A DNA stretch of 48,825 nt from Luteococcus sp043424415 (GTDB taxonomy: Bacteria > Actinomycetota > Actinomycetes > Propionibacteriales > Propionibacteriaceae). Of this stretch, positions 8,485 to 16,542 are shown in pieces; the stretch's first letter is position 1, and each line of letters starts with the position of its first letter. Location: positions 1 through 48,825 of the forward strand of contig NZ_JBHWOO010000077.1 in the NCBI RefSeq assembly GCF_043424415.1, read 5' to 3'. A program made the translations under genes and the position numbers. The notes below the pieces were generated by a model. That model made no database searches. It saw nothing but the letters and a program-made list of their open reading frames with translations, and was not told where the DNA came from.

Positions 8485-9942
8485 ATGCTTTTGAAGAACA
8501 ACGTGAGCCCAAGCCGGCTGAGGATTCCACGGCGCGTCACGCACCGCTCACGCAGCGTCGCACCATGGCTGCTCGCCGCGAGCGACGCACTGACCGTGCT
8601 GCTCGCGACCCTGGTGGCCCTCGCCTTCCGCAATGTCGTGCCCGGCTTCCAGGACCCCATCCAGGTCAACTACAGCGTCTCGCTGCTGTGGCCGCTGGCC
8701 GTGGTCATCTGGATCGCGTGCCTGTTCAGCGCCGGCGCCTATTCCGACAAGAACCTCGGGGCCGGCACCGACGAGTACGCCCGGGTGGTGCACTCCAGCC
8801 TGATGGCGGCCGCCTTCATCGGCATCTGCTGCTACCTGACGCGCTTCGACCTCTCGCGCGGCTTCTACATCCTGCTCTTCGCCTTCGGCACGCCCCTGTT
8901 GGTGCTCACCCGCTGGATGGTGCGCCGTGGCATCCACATCCTGCGCCGCCGCAACTGGCTGACCCGTCGCGTGGTGCTGGCCGGCAACCCGCAGAACATC
9001 CAGGAGATCCTGACGGTCGCGCGTCGCGAGGCCTGGCTGGGCTACTACATCGTCGGCGCGATCCTGCCCGAGGGCACCCAGCGCGGCGAACTCGACCTGC
9101 CGGTGCTCGGCACCATCGGCGAGACCATCGACATCGTCGGCCAGCGCGACATCGACATCGTGATCTTCGCCGACGGCTCCTTCCCGTCCTCACGCGGCTT
9201 CCGCCGGATGGCCTGGGCCCTGGAGTCACACCGCGCCCAGATGGTCGTCGCCCCCGCCCTGACCGACATCGCCAGCCAGCGCATCCAGGTGCGTCCCGTC
9301 GCCGGCATCCCGCTGGTGCTCGTCGAGCCGCCCACCACGCAGCAGGCAGGCCGCTGGGCCAAGCGCACCTTCGACATCGTGGTCGCCTCCCTGATCCTGC
9401 TGGCCATCAGTCCGATCATGATCGGCACCGCCGTGGCCATCTGGCTGGACGACCACGGACCCGTGATCTTCAAGCAGGTGCGCGTGGGCAAGAACGGTGA
9501 GCACTTCGAGTGTCTCAAGTTCCGCTCCATGGTGACCAATGCCGAGGAGATCCTGAAGTCGCTGCAGAACCAGGGCCCCAATGCGGTCATGTTCAAGATG
9601 GAGAACGACCCCCGCATCACCAAGGTGGGCCACTTCATCCGTCGCTTCTCGATCGACGAGCTCCCCCAGCTGTGGAATGTGGTGCGCGGCGACATGTCGC
9701 TGGTCGGCCCCCGCCCCGCACTGCCCAAGGAGGTCGCGCAGTATGCCCCGCACGTCAACCGTCGCCTCGAGGTGCGCCCCGGTCTGACCGGTCTCTGGCA
9801 GGTCTCCGGCCGCTCCAACCTGAGCTGGGACGACACCGTGCGCCTCGACCTCTACTACGTCGACAACTGGTCCATGACGCAGGACCTCACCATCCTGGCG
9901 ATGACCCTCAAGGCCGTGCTGGCCTCCGACGGCGCCTACTGA
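8485..9942 (+). CDS. Polyprenyl glycosylphosphotransferase (exopolysaccharide initiating enzyme)
   Basis: Transfers a sugar-1-phosphate from a UDP-sugar to undecaprenyl phosphate, the first membrane step of polysaccharide repeat-unit synthesis; 485 aa. Seen: four to five N-terminal membrane helices (about residues 25-145); a CoA-binding-like middle region with RRVVLAGNPQNIQEIL; a further helix near 300; and the complete catalytic domain with FKQVRVGKNG, ECLKFRSM, DELPQLWNVVRGDMSLVGPRP and RPGLTGLWQVSGRS. The layout is that of the WcaJ/CpsE/ExoY family. The ATG at 8485 follows GGGGTGGAGC. An in-frame ATG at 8362 would add a poorly conserved stretch lying within the structured leader. With ugd upstream it points to a uronic-acid-containing polymer. 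Confidence 0.93.
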   Translation: MLLKNNVSPSRLRIPRRVTHRSRSVAPWLLAASDALTVLLATLVALAFRNVVPGFQDPIQVNYSVSLLWPLAVVIWIACLFSAGAYSDKNLGAGTDEYARVVHSSLMAAAFIGICCYLTRFDLSRGFYILLFAFGTPLLVLTRWMVRRGIHILRRRNWLTRRVVLAGNPQNIQEILTVARREAWLGYYIVGAILPEGTQRGELDLPVLGTIGETIDIVGQRDIDIVIFADGSFPSSRGFRRMAWALESHRAQMVVAPALTDIASQRIQVRPVAGIPLVLVEPPTTQQAGRWAKRTFDIVVASLILLAISPIMIGTAVAIWLDDHGPVIFKQVRVGKNGEHFECLKFRSMVTNAEEILKSLQNQGPNAVMFKMENDPRITKVGHFIRRFSIDELPQLWNVVRGDMSLVGPRPALPKEVAQYAPHVNRRLEVRPGLTGLWQVSGRSNLSWDDTVRLDLYYVDNWSMTQDLTILAMTLKAVLASDGAY

Positions 9943-9976
9943 TCCCCCACCCAGAACCAGCTCCACCCGCCTGGAC

Positions 9977-10045
9977 GCGCACAGTGGACTGTGCACGCCC
10001 ACCCGACAAGGGCACCCGCTGCAGCACGTGCCCCGGTGATCAGCA
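9977..10045. repeat. Left copy of a 70-bp imperfect direct repeat with internal palindrome
   Basis: Matches 11112-11181 at about 87% (eight mismatches and one gap). It contains GCACAGT-GG-ACTGTGC at 9979-9994. It begins 34 bases after the glycosylphosphotransferase stop and ends 40 bases from the stop of the AbiEi/DUF559-type gene. Confidence 0.85.
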
Positions 10046-10085
10046 AATGCCGTGTCGGCTCTGCACGTCGATGCCGCGGCGCTCA

Positions 10086-11021
10086 TCAGGCCGCCGGACG
10101 ACGGGATCCAGCCAACGCCTGCTGGATCCGTCCACACAACACCTTGGGTCTTGCAAGGTCTGGGCCCATCCACCGGACCTGCCGCCATCCACGGTCTGCC
10201 AAGGCATTGTCCCGGTGCTTCTCCGCCATCAGCACCTGTCGCGCCGTCTGTCCCGGCGCCAGCAACTCGTCGTACTTCACGGCTCCGTCGCACTCCCCGT
10301 AGACCTTCTCCTCCAACCAGGCGAAGTCCAGGCGGGCAATCACGTGCCCGTGATCATCGACGACCACGTGCTGCAGCACCGGCCTCGGAAGGCCATGCCG
10401 CCACATGATGATCCGGCTGCGGCTCTCCAGGGGACTGCCAGAGCGCCCGTCGGCAAAGGCCAGCGCATCACGGGCCATCTTGACCCCGGGCACTCGCCGA
10501 CTGCGCGCGATCTCACCCTCGAGTTCTGCCCTGAACATCGCAGATTCCTCTCCAGGATGGTCGGGGCTGCGCAGGGCGGCATCCAACAGGACCACGGCAT
10601 CGTCGAAGCTCATCCCCCGAGCCACATCGACCAGTGTCCTCGCCCGTGCGGTCACCCTGAAGCCCTCCGCCGTGACGATGTCATCCGCGGCCAGCCAACC
10701 ACCATGCGTGTGGACCACCTGGTTCCGCTGACCACCACCCGGTGTTCGTCTGGTGCGCGTGACCTGGACGAGTTCCCCGGGCCCGTGCGGAAGGTGGAGA
10801 CCGTGCAGCACCGCGGCCGACTCATGACTGAGGACAACATCACCCAGGCATGGGGCAGTCGCCTCAATCAGCAGCCGGTGTCGCTCCACCGGCGTGTCCG
10901 GTTCCTCGTCGCTATAGACGCCACGTCGGATGCGGACCAGGTGGCCATTGCCAACGGCTCGTCGCAGGTCCCGGTCCGTCCGCCCCTCAGCCAGCAGGTC
11001 CTTCGTGGTGCGAAGTGTCAT
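10086..11021 (-). CDS. AbiEi-type winged-helix protein with C-terminal DUF559/endonuclease-like domain
   Basis: 311 aa. Seen: an N-terminal helix-turn-helix region (LLAEGRTDRDLRRAVGNGHLVRIRRGVYSD) like AbiEi antitoxin domains; a central segment with SHESAAVLHGL and ARTLVDVARGMSFDDAVVLLDAAL; and a C-terminal region with LDFAWLEEKVYGECDGAVKY, whose D...ExD...K pattern fits a Vsr/DUF559 PD-(D/E)xK fold. Such proteins are common as solitary genes in actinobacteria, often annotated as type IV antitoxin-like; function is unproven. The ATG at 11021 follows GGGAGC. No AbiEii toxin lies beside it. GC is somewhat lower than in its neighbours, and the gene is bracketed by 70-bp direct repeats. Confidence 0.85.
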   Translation of the reverse strand: MTLRTTKDLLAEGRTDRDLRRAVGNGHLVRIRRGVYSDEEPDTPVERHRLLIEATAPCLGDVVLSHESAAVLHGLHLPHGPGELVQVTRTRRTPGGGQRNQVVHTHGGWLAADDIVTAEGFRVTARARTLVDVARGMSFDDAVVLLDAALRSPDHPGEESAMFRAELEGEIARSRRVPGVKMARDALAFADGRSGSPLESRSRIIMWRHGLPRPVLQHVVVDDHGHVIARLDFAWLEEKVYGECDGAVKYDELLAPGQTARQVLMAEKHRDNALADRGWRQVRWMGPDLARPKVLCGRIQQALAGSRRPAA

Positions 11022-11111
11022 GCTCCCATTCCACGGCCCCTGCTCGGAGTGCACCATGGCTGGGAGCGGACGGACAACACTGGGACAACACCTCGCTGCT
11101 GTCGGGCCGAT

Positions 11112-11181
11112 GTGCGCAGTGGACTGCGCACGCCCACCCGACAACGGCCCCCGCTGCAGCGCGTGCCCCCGGCGGTCAGCA
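11112..11181. repeat. Right copy of the 70-bp direct repeat with internal palindrome
   Basis: Same orientation as 9977-10045. It contains GTGCGCAGT-GG-ACTGCGCAC (11112-11131). One base pair of the palindrome differs from the left copy on both arms (G-C here, A-T there), so the pairing is kept. It lies 90 bases upstream of the AbiEi/DUF559-type start. Confidence 0.85.
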
Positions 11182-11220
11182 CGGGCGGGGTCAACTCCGC
11201 ACGCGAAAGCAACAACCGGG

Positions 11221-11916
11221 TCAGCGACCCAGGGCGTCGTGCACCCCGGGCTCAGGGTCGCCCATCGTGGGCATTCGACGAGAACCCACGTCCCACAGCA
11301 TCTTGAGGTTGGCGGGCAGCTCCCGCACCGCGAAACGGGCCCAGCCCAGACGCCACAGCACCGGGACGTCGTGCAACGAACCCAGGCCCTGCACGCTCCA
11401 GTCCCCCACGCCGACCGCGTCGACGCCGACCAGCCGGCAGGTGGTGACCGCCCGGGGCAGGTGGTAGCCCTGGCTGACCACCACCAGCTCCTCGACCCCG
11501 AAGATGCGGCGGGCCCGCACGCACGAGTCATAGGTGTCGAAACCGGCGAAGTCCACCACCACGTCCTCGGGTGGGATACCGGCCTCGACGAGGTAGCGCT
11601 TCATCGCGGTGGGTTCGTCGTAGTGGTCGATGCCGTTGTCACCACTGACCAGCAGCACGTCCACCAGGCCGGCCCGGTGCAGCTCGACCGCCCGGTCCAG
11701 CCGCCCGCGCAGGAAGCGCGAGGGGCGGCCGTCGGGATGGACCTGGGCGCCCAGGACGAGGGCCACGCGGGGCCCCTGGACGGTGGCCGTCGCGGTGCGA
11801 TGCTCCTCCACGGTGCGCACCCGCCCCGTGGAGCTGGCGACAGTCAACAGCCAGGGCAGCCCCAGGACCAGGGTCCCGCAGGCCGCCGCTGTGCCCACCA
11901 CCCGCCGCCAGCGCAT
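11221..11916 (-). CDS. DUF218 membrane protein (SanA/YdcF-like)
   Basis: 231 aa. Seen: a single N-terminal membrane anchor (GTAAACGTLVLGLPWLLTV), then a DUF218 domain with ALVLGAQVHPDGRPS, RLDRAVELHRAG, LLVSGDNG, the metal or substrate loop YDEPTAMKRYLVEAGI, FDTYDSCVRARRIFG and VVVSQGYHLPRAV. E. coli SanA, the closest well-known relative, is linked to envelope barrier function; the biochemical reaction is unknown. The start at 11916 is set by a perfect AGGAGGT nine bases upstream, which lies inside the last codons of the phosphorylase-fusion gene. The two genes are separated by only two bases and are almost certainly translated from one message. Confidence 0.9.
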   Translation of the reverse strand: MRWRRVVGTAAACGTLVLGLPWLLTVASSTGRVRTVEEHRTATATVQGPRVALVLGAQVHPDGRPSRFLRGRLDRAVELHRAGLVDVLLVSGDNGIDHYDEPTAMKRYLVEAGIPPEDVVVDFAGFDTYDSCVRARRIFGVEELVVVSQGYHLPRAVTTCRLVGVDAVGVGDWSVQGLGSLHDVPVLWRLGWARFAVRELPANLKMLWDVGSRRMPTMGDPEPGVHDALGR

Positions 11917-11918
11917 CC

Positions 11919-14510
11919 TCAGACCTCCTGGCCGTCAGCGGTGATCGTGAAGCTCCTGCTGGCCAGGTCGGCCTTCAGCACGGCCTCGTGCCCGTCCTTG
12001 GTCCAGCTCACCTGCAACTCGTGGGCGGGGGTCTCGGCGACGATGCACTCGGCATCCCAGCCGAAGGCCGCGAAGCTGTTGCGGAAGCGCAGCAGCTCCA
12101 GCTGGCGCTGGGCCAGCGGGGTCCCCAGGGCCTCGCGCACCTGCTCACGGGTCAGGTTGGTGCGGTTGATCTCCTTGTGACCGCCCGCTCCGGCACGCTC
12201 CACCGCGGCATGGTCATTGCGTCCACCGAACAGGTCGAGGTACCAGACCTGGGGCTTGCCCGGCATGAAGAGCTGGATCGCGCGGGCCAGCAGCATCGCC
12301 TCGTCGCTCTCGCCCAGTGCCGAGTAGTAGGTGGCATTGACCTGGTAGTACATCTTCTTCTGGCCGTGCAGGTCCTTGACGTGGCCGCCCCGGTCCACGA
12401 CGGTGGCGATCAGCTGGTCGATCTCGTCGTCGGTGAGCAGGCCCTTGAGATCGAGCAGCGGGATGCCGTCGTGGCAGCCCAGCATGTTGACGGTGTGGAT
12501 CTTCTTGTCGACCAGCTCGCCGATCCAGCGCTCGAGGTGGCGGGCATCGGCCTTGGCCAGGGCGTCGATCACCAGGCCGGGCAGGAAGAAGTCGTAGGTG
12601 AGGTAGCCCTTGGAGCTGAGCAGCTCGTGGATGCCCTCCTCGTAGCGGGAGTGGATCTCGGGCAGCAGCTTGAGGCCCCGGTCACGCGCCAGGGTGTTGA
12701 CGCGGTCCAGCAGCTGCCAGGTGCCGGGATCGTTGAGGAAGTTCTTCTCCCCCGGCTCCTTGGGGGCGTAGGCAAAGGCGTCCAGCCGCACGATCTCAGC
12801 CCCGTAGCCCGACAGCTTGTCCAGCACGTCGGCGTAGAAGTCCCAGACCTTGGAGCTCTTGATGTTGAGGTCCATCTGGCCCAGGTAGCTGCGGGTGGAG
12901 TCCAGCAGCTCGACGACCTGGTCGCGGGCCTGCTCCATCTCGCCCAGCTCGAGCTCGGCCGGGGTGCGCCCGGCCTCCAGCTGCTCGGCGATCGAGGGCG
13001 CCAGCGCCACTGCCTGCTGGTACTGCAGGCCGGTGGCACGCATCAGCTGCTGCGCGTCGGGAGCGGAGTAGCGCACCTCCTGGTAGAAGGTGTTCCAGTA
13101 GGGCTTCTCGGTGCCGTCGGGCATGCGGACCATGAGGATCGGCAGGCCGGGCTTGCGGAAGAACATGTCCTTGATCAGCTCCGGATCGGGCTGCACATAG
13201 CCCTCGGGCGTCATGGTGCCGTGGCCGGCCCAGAACTTGTTCCAGTCGATGAAGAAGTCCGCGAACTCGCTGCGCGCGCCCTTGGCCAGCAGGTCCTGGA
13301 ACTGCGGCGAGAGCACCGAGGCGTGGTTCAGGATGAAATCGAACTTCAGCCGGATGCCGGCAGCCTGCAGCGCCGGAAGGTCCTGCGGCTGGGTGTAGAG
13401 CTTGCTCAGCTCGTAGTCGATCACCGAGAAGCCGCGGTCCAGGTCGGTGTTGAAGACGCTCGGCAGCAGGTAGGCCGAGGTGAAGGCCCCCGCCACCGCC
13501 GGGTCGGTGAGGAAGTCGACCTCGTCGCCCACCGTGCCGCCCAGGCTGTCGGGGTAGACGTTGAGCATGGCGCCGTGCTCGGGCAGGTGGCGGCCCATGG
13601 AGCGCAGATAGGTGTCGTACGAGATCACCTCACCGGCCTTGGTCACGATGATCCGCGCCCGGTGGGCCTGGTCGTGCAGGTGCTCCTGCTCGATCGCCAG
13701 CACCAGCGAGGTGAAGGGGCTGTCGGTGGCGCCATCGCGGGCCCGGGAGCGGCGATGCGCCAGGGTCTCGGCCGGGGTGGAGTTCAGCAGGACCGGGATG
13801 TCGACGCCCTCGACGTGCTGGGAGTTGCCGTGGGTCCACTCGACCACGAGCACCTGAACCTCACGCAGGTCCATCCGGTCGTACCAGAGCTCACCGGGTT
13901 CGCGCCCCATCCGCTTGAGCAGCAGGCTCTCCGCACCGCCCTTGAAGGCGGTGATGATGGCGTTGACCTCGTCGAAGTCGATCTCGTCCTGGCTGCCCAG
14001 GTAGTCGTCGAGGGCGCGGGCACCTGCGGCACGGTAGGTGGTCAGCCACGGGTCCTCGTGGGCCTGGTCGACGGCCGCGTCTCGGTCGGCGACCTGCAGC
14101 TCGGCCAGGCGGGCGCGCACCTGGTCGTCGTAGAGTCCGGCGGCCACCAGGCCCTTCACGCCGGCGGCGCGGAAGGTGCGCAGCCGCTCGGCGTCGTTCT
14201 CGCGGGGGATGCGGTGCGGATAGTTGTCGCCGCTCATCACATGGGCGCCGATGCCGTTGTGGCGCATCACGTGGGCCAGCACCGAGCCGATCTCCGACTT
14301 GCCGACGCCCGAGCCGCCGTGGACGGCAATCACTGCCCGGTGTGCCGGGCTCTGCTCCAGTGCCTGCTGCAGCATGGGCCACAGCTCGGGCAGGATCGCC
14401 TCGGCCCGCTGCAGGTGGTCCTGGCCGATATCCACCTTGTCACCGGGCATGTCCCCGGTGGGGATCTGTGCGGTGTCGTCGATGGTGGGCAGCCGGTAGG
14501 CGTCGCTCAT
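11919..14510 (-). CDS. P-loop kinase-like domain fused to a GH13_18 (sucrose phosphorylase-type) domain
   Basis: 863 aa with two parts. Residues about 55-310 form a nucleotide-kinase-like domain: Walker A GGSGVGKS at 65-72, then MSGDNYPHRIP, and a hydrophobic strand QVLVVEWTHG resembling the lid/Walker B area of uridine-kinase or phosphoribulokinase-type folds. From about residue 315 a GH13 domain begins with MLNVYPDSLGG. It carries the nucleophile in RLDAFAY (Asp577), the acid/base in LLPEIHSRYE (Glu618) and the transition-state Asp in GCHDGIP (Asp681). The TIM-barrel portion matches phosphorylases for sucrose, sucrose-6-phosphate, glucosylglycerol or glucosylglycerate; which one cannot be decided here. 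Most such phosphorylases are 480-580 aa and lack the kinase part. The start at 14510 was chosen by domain limits; a TAGGCT -10 lies about 50 bases upstream. Confidence 0.88.
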   Translation of the reverse strand: MSDAYRLPTIDDTAQIPTGDMPGDKVDIGQDHLQRAEAILPELWPMLQQALEQSPAHRAVIAVHGGSGVGKSEIGSVLAHVMRHNGIGAHVMSGDNYPHRIPRENDAERLRTFRAAGVKGLVAAGLYDDQVRARLAELQVADRDAAVDQAHEDPWLTTYRAAGARALDDYLGSQDEIDFDEVNAIITAFKGGAESLLLKRMGREPGELWYDRMDLREVQVLVVEWTHGNSQHVEGVDIPVLLNSTPAETLAHRRSRARDGATDSPFTSLVLAIEQEHLHDQAHRARIIVTKAGEVISYDTYLRSMGRHLPEHGAMLNVYPDSLGGTVGDEVDFLTDPAVAGAFTSAYLLPSVFNTDLDRGFSVIDYELSKLYTQPQDLPALQAAGIRLKFDFILNHASVLSPQFQDLLAKGARSEFADFFIDWNKFWAGHGTMTPEGYVQPDPELIKDMFFRKPGLPILMVRMPDGTEKPYWNTFYQEVRYSAPDAQQLMRATGLQYQQAVALAPSIAEQLEAGRTPAELELGEMEQARDQVVELLDSTRSYLGQMDLNIKSSKVWDFYADVLDKLSGYGAEIVRLDAFAYAPKEPGEKNFLNDPGTWQLLDRVNTLARDRGLKLLPEIHSRYEEGIHELLSSKGYLTYDFFLPGLVIDALAKADARHLERWIGELVDKKIHTVNMLGCHDGIPLLDLKGLLTDDEIDQLIATVVDRGGHVKDLHGQKKMYYQVNATYYSALGESDEAMLLARAIQLFMPGKPQVWYLDLFGGRNDHAAVERAGAGGHKEINRTNLTREQVREALGTPLAQRQLELLRFRNSFAAFGWDAECIVAETPAHELQVSWTKDGHEAVLKADLASRSFTITADGQEV

Positions 14511-14559
14511 GGTGTGGTCCCCGTGGTTCGTGGTGGTGCAGCGCGACTGCGCTCCACCC

Positions 14560-14565
14560 AGCCTA
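14560..14565 (-). promoter_or_regulatory. -10 element of the kinase-phosphorylase fusion gene
   Basis: TAGGCT on the minus strand, giving an expected transcript start near 14553 and a leader of about 40 bases before the ATG at 14510. Confidence 0.5.
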
Positions 14566-14670
14566 CCAAGGGCGCCGGTGCCCGGCGGTGGATGGTCATC
14601 CACGATCTCGTGGGCATTTCCGGTGGGTACTCCAACAGGAGATGCCCACGGCATGGGCCCCGACACGCGA

Positions 14671-14728
14671 CGAGCCCCGCCCCCGTTACCTTTCTGGTGA
14701 CCCCGTGAGGGCGGGAGGGCGGGGCTCG
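14671..14728 (-). terminator. 12-bp inverted repeat after pgi
   Basis: CGAGCCCCGCCC (14671-14682) pairs exactly with 14717-14728 across a 34-base loop. It begins about 43 bases past the pgi stop and probably ends that transcript. The surrounding 260 bases between pgi and the fusion gene show no other gene. Confidence 0.65.
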
Positions 14729-14771
14729 TGGTGCTCAGCGGATCACTCCGGGCGTCGAACCGGAGGTTCGC

Positions 14772-16448
14772 TCACTTCTCGCGCTTGGCCAGGTAGTAGT
14801 CGATCAGCGCCTGGGTGGAGGGGTCCTGCTCCAGCTTGGCGGCCTCATCGCCCTGGACGGCGGGGGCGATCTTCATGGCGAGCTGCTTGCCCAGTTCGAC
14901 ACCCCACTGGTCGAAGGAGTCGATGCCCCACACGATGCCCTCGACGAAGGTGATGTGCTCGTAGAGGGCGATCAGCTGGCCGACCACCGAGGGGGTCAGA
15001 GCAGGCGCCATGATCGAGGTGGTGGGCCGGTTGCCCTCGAAGACGCGGGCCGGGACGACCTCCTCCCTGGTACCCTCGGCGCGCACCTCGCCGGCGGTCT
15101 TGCCGAAGGCCAGCGCCGCGGTCTGGGCGAAGAAGTTGGACAGGAAGAGCTCGTGGACGTCGGTCTCGCCGTCCTTGAGCGGGTTGGCCGGAGTGGCCAC
15201 GGCAATGAAGTCGGCCGGGATCAGGCGGGTGCCCTGGTGGATCAGCTGGTAGAAGGCGTGCTGGCCGTTGGTGCCGGGCTCGCCCCAGAAGATCTCGCCG
15301 GTGTCGGTGGTCACCGGGGTGCCGTCCCAGCGCACGGACTTGCCATTGGACTCCATGGTGAGCTGCTGCAGGTAGGCCGGGAAGCGGTGCAGGTACTGCG
15401 CATAGGGCAGCACGGCATGGCTGGCGGCCTTGAAGAAGTTGACGTACCAGACATTGAGCAGGCCCATCAGCAGCGGCACGTTCTTCTCCGGCGCGGCGCT
15501 GCGGAAGTGCTCGTCGATGGCGTGGAAGCCGGCGAGGAAGTCACGGAAGTTCTTCGGTCCGATGGCGATGGCCAGCACGGTGCCGACGGCGGAGTCGACC
15601 GAATAGCGCCCGCCGACCCAGTTCCAGAAGCCGAAGGCATTGGCGGGGTCGATGCCGAAGGCCTCCACCTTGTCCAGGGCGGTGGAGACCGCGACGAAGT
15701 GCTTGGCGACGGCCTCCTTCTGGCCCGCCTCCTCATCGATGGCACCGGCCTCGGCCAGGCGCTCCAGCAGCCAGGCTCGGGCCAGGCGTGCATTGGTGAG
15801 CGTCTCCAGGGTGGTGAAGGTCTTGGAGACGACGATGAACAACGTGGTCTCGGGGTCCAGGTCGCGGGTCTTCTCGGCGATGTCGGTGGGGTCGATGTTG
15901 GAGACGAAACGGCACTCCAGGTCCTGCTGCACATAGGGCTTGAGGGCCTCGTAGACCATGACGGGGCCCAGGTCGGAGCCGCCGATGCCGATGTTGACGA
16001 CGGTCTCGATGCGCTTGCCGGTCACGCCGGTCCAGGCGCCGGAGCGGACCTTCTCGGCGAAGGCGTCGATGCGGTCGAGGACCTCGTGGACGTCCTTGGC
16101 GACGTCCTGGCCGTCGACGATGAGCCCGGCGGAGGGATCGGGCAGGCGCAGTGCGGTGTGCAGCACGGCGCGGTCCTCGGTGACATTGATGTGCTCGCCG
16201 CGGTACATGGCCTCGCGGCGCTCGGCCAGGCCCACCTCGTCGGCCAGCTGCAGCAGCGCGGGCAGGACCTCGTCGTCGAGGAAGTTCTTGGACAGGTCGA
16301 CGTGCAGGTCGGCGGCGTCGAAGGTGTAGCGACGAGCCCGCTCGGGATCGTCGGCGAAGGCCGCCTTCAGGTCGGGCGTGTAGCCCTCGTGGAGGGTGGT
16401 CAGTTCGGCCCAGGCGGCCGTGGACGTGGGATCAACCGGAGTCTGCAT
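14772..16448 (-). CDS. pgi: Glucose-6-phosphate isomerase
   Basis: Interconverts glucose-6-phosphate and fructose-6-phosphate in glycolysis and gluconeogenesis; 558 aa, the long bacterial/eukaryotic form. Seen: the phosphate-binding NIGIGGSDLGPVM and SKTFTTLET, the family signature region GRYSVDSAVG, ESNGKSVRWDG, the loop FWGEPGTNGQHAFYQLIHQG containing the catalytic His, and FDQWGVELGKQLA near the C-terminus with the conserved Lys. The ATG at 16448 is preferred over longer readings: homology begins there, and a TAGGCT -10 element ends seven bases upstream, so the message is probably leaderless. Genes for glucosyl-phosphate release (the fusion gene) lie downstream on the same strand, but a hairpin separates them. 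Confidence 0.97.
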   Translation of the reverse strand: MQTPVDPTSTAAWAELTTLHEGYTPDLKAAFADDPERARRYTFDAADLHVDLSKNFLDDEVLPALLQLADEVGLAERREAMYRGEHINVTEDRAVLHTALRLPDPSAGLIVDGQDVAKDVHEVLDRIDAFAEKVRSGAWTGVTGKRIETVVNIGIGGSDLGPVMVYEALKPYVQQDLECRFVSNIDPTDIAEKTRDLDPETTLFIVVSKTFTTLETLTNARLARAWLLERLAEAGAIDEEAGQKEAVAKHFVAVSTALDKVEAFGIDPANAFGFWNWVGGRYSVDSAVGTVLAIAIGPKNFRDFLAGFHAIDEHFRSAAPEKNVPLLMGLLNVWYVNFFKAASHAVLPYAQYLHRFPAYLQQLTMESNGKSVRWDGTPVTTDTGEIFWGEPGTNGQHAFYQLIHQGTRLIPADFIAVATPANPLKDGETDVHELFLSNFFAQTAALAFGKTAGEVRAEGTREEVVPARVFEGNRPTTSIMAPALTPSVVGQLIALYEHITFVEGIVWGIDSFDQWGVELGKQLAMKIAPAVQGDEAAKLEQDPSTQALIDYYLAKREK

Positions 16449-16455
16449 GGCACCC

Positions 16456-16461
16456 AGCCTA
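16456..16461 (-). promoter_or_regulatory. -10 element of a leaderless promoter for pgi
   Basis: TAGGCT on the minus strand, seven bases before the pgi ATG; no Shine-Dalgarno sequence. Confidence 0.6.
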
Positions 16462-16492
16462 TGACCACGGCCGTGCCACCGGCAGGGCTTGA

Positions 16493-16530
16493 ACGACACC
16501 CGGCCGCCGTTGCCGGGGGCCGGGTGTCGT
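16493..16530 (-). terminator. 13-bp hairpin after the SH3/peptidase-like gene
   Basis: ACGACACCCGGCC (16493-16505) pairs exactly with 16518-16530 across a 12-base loop. It begins 13 bases past the stop of the SH3-domain gene and lies upstream of the pgi promoter. Confidence 0.8.
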
Positions 16531-16542
16531 CGTGCCAGTGGG

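Noticed and set aside
10086..11021. Complete AbiE type IV toxin-antitoxin system
   Set aside because: Only an AbiEi-like N-terminal domain fused to a DUF559-like domain is present. No AbiEii nucleotidyltransferase gene is adjacent on either strand.
9510..11306. Long plus-strand frame running through the 70-bp repeats
   Set aside because: Overlaps the end of the glycosylphosphotransferase out of frame and the AbiEi/DUF559-type gene antisense; amino-acid content is not protein-like.
11988..14708. 906-codon open frame on the plus strand
   Set aside because: Antisense to the kinase/GH13 fusion, whose catalytic motifs are all present. No motif is seen in the opposite frame.
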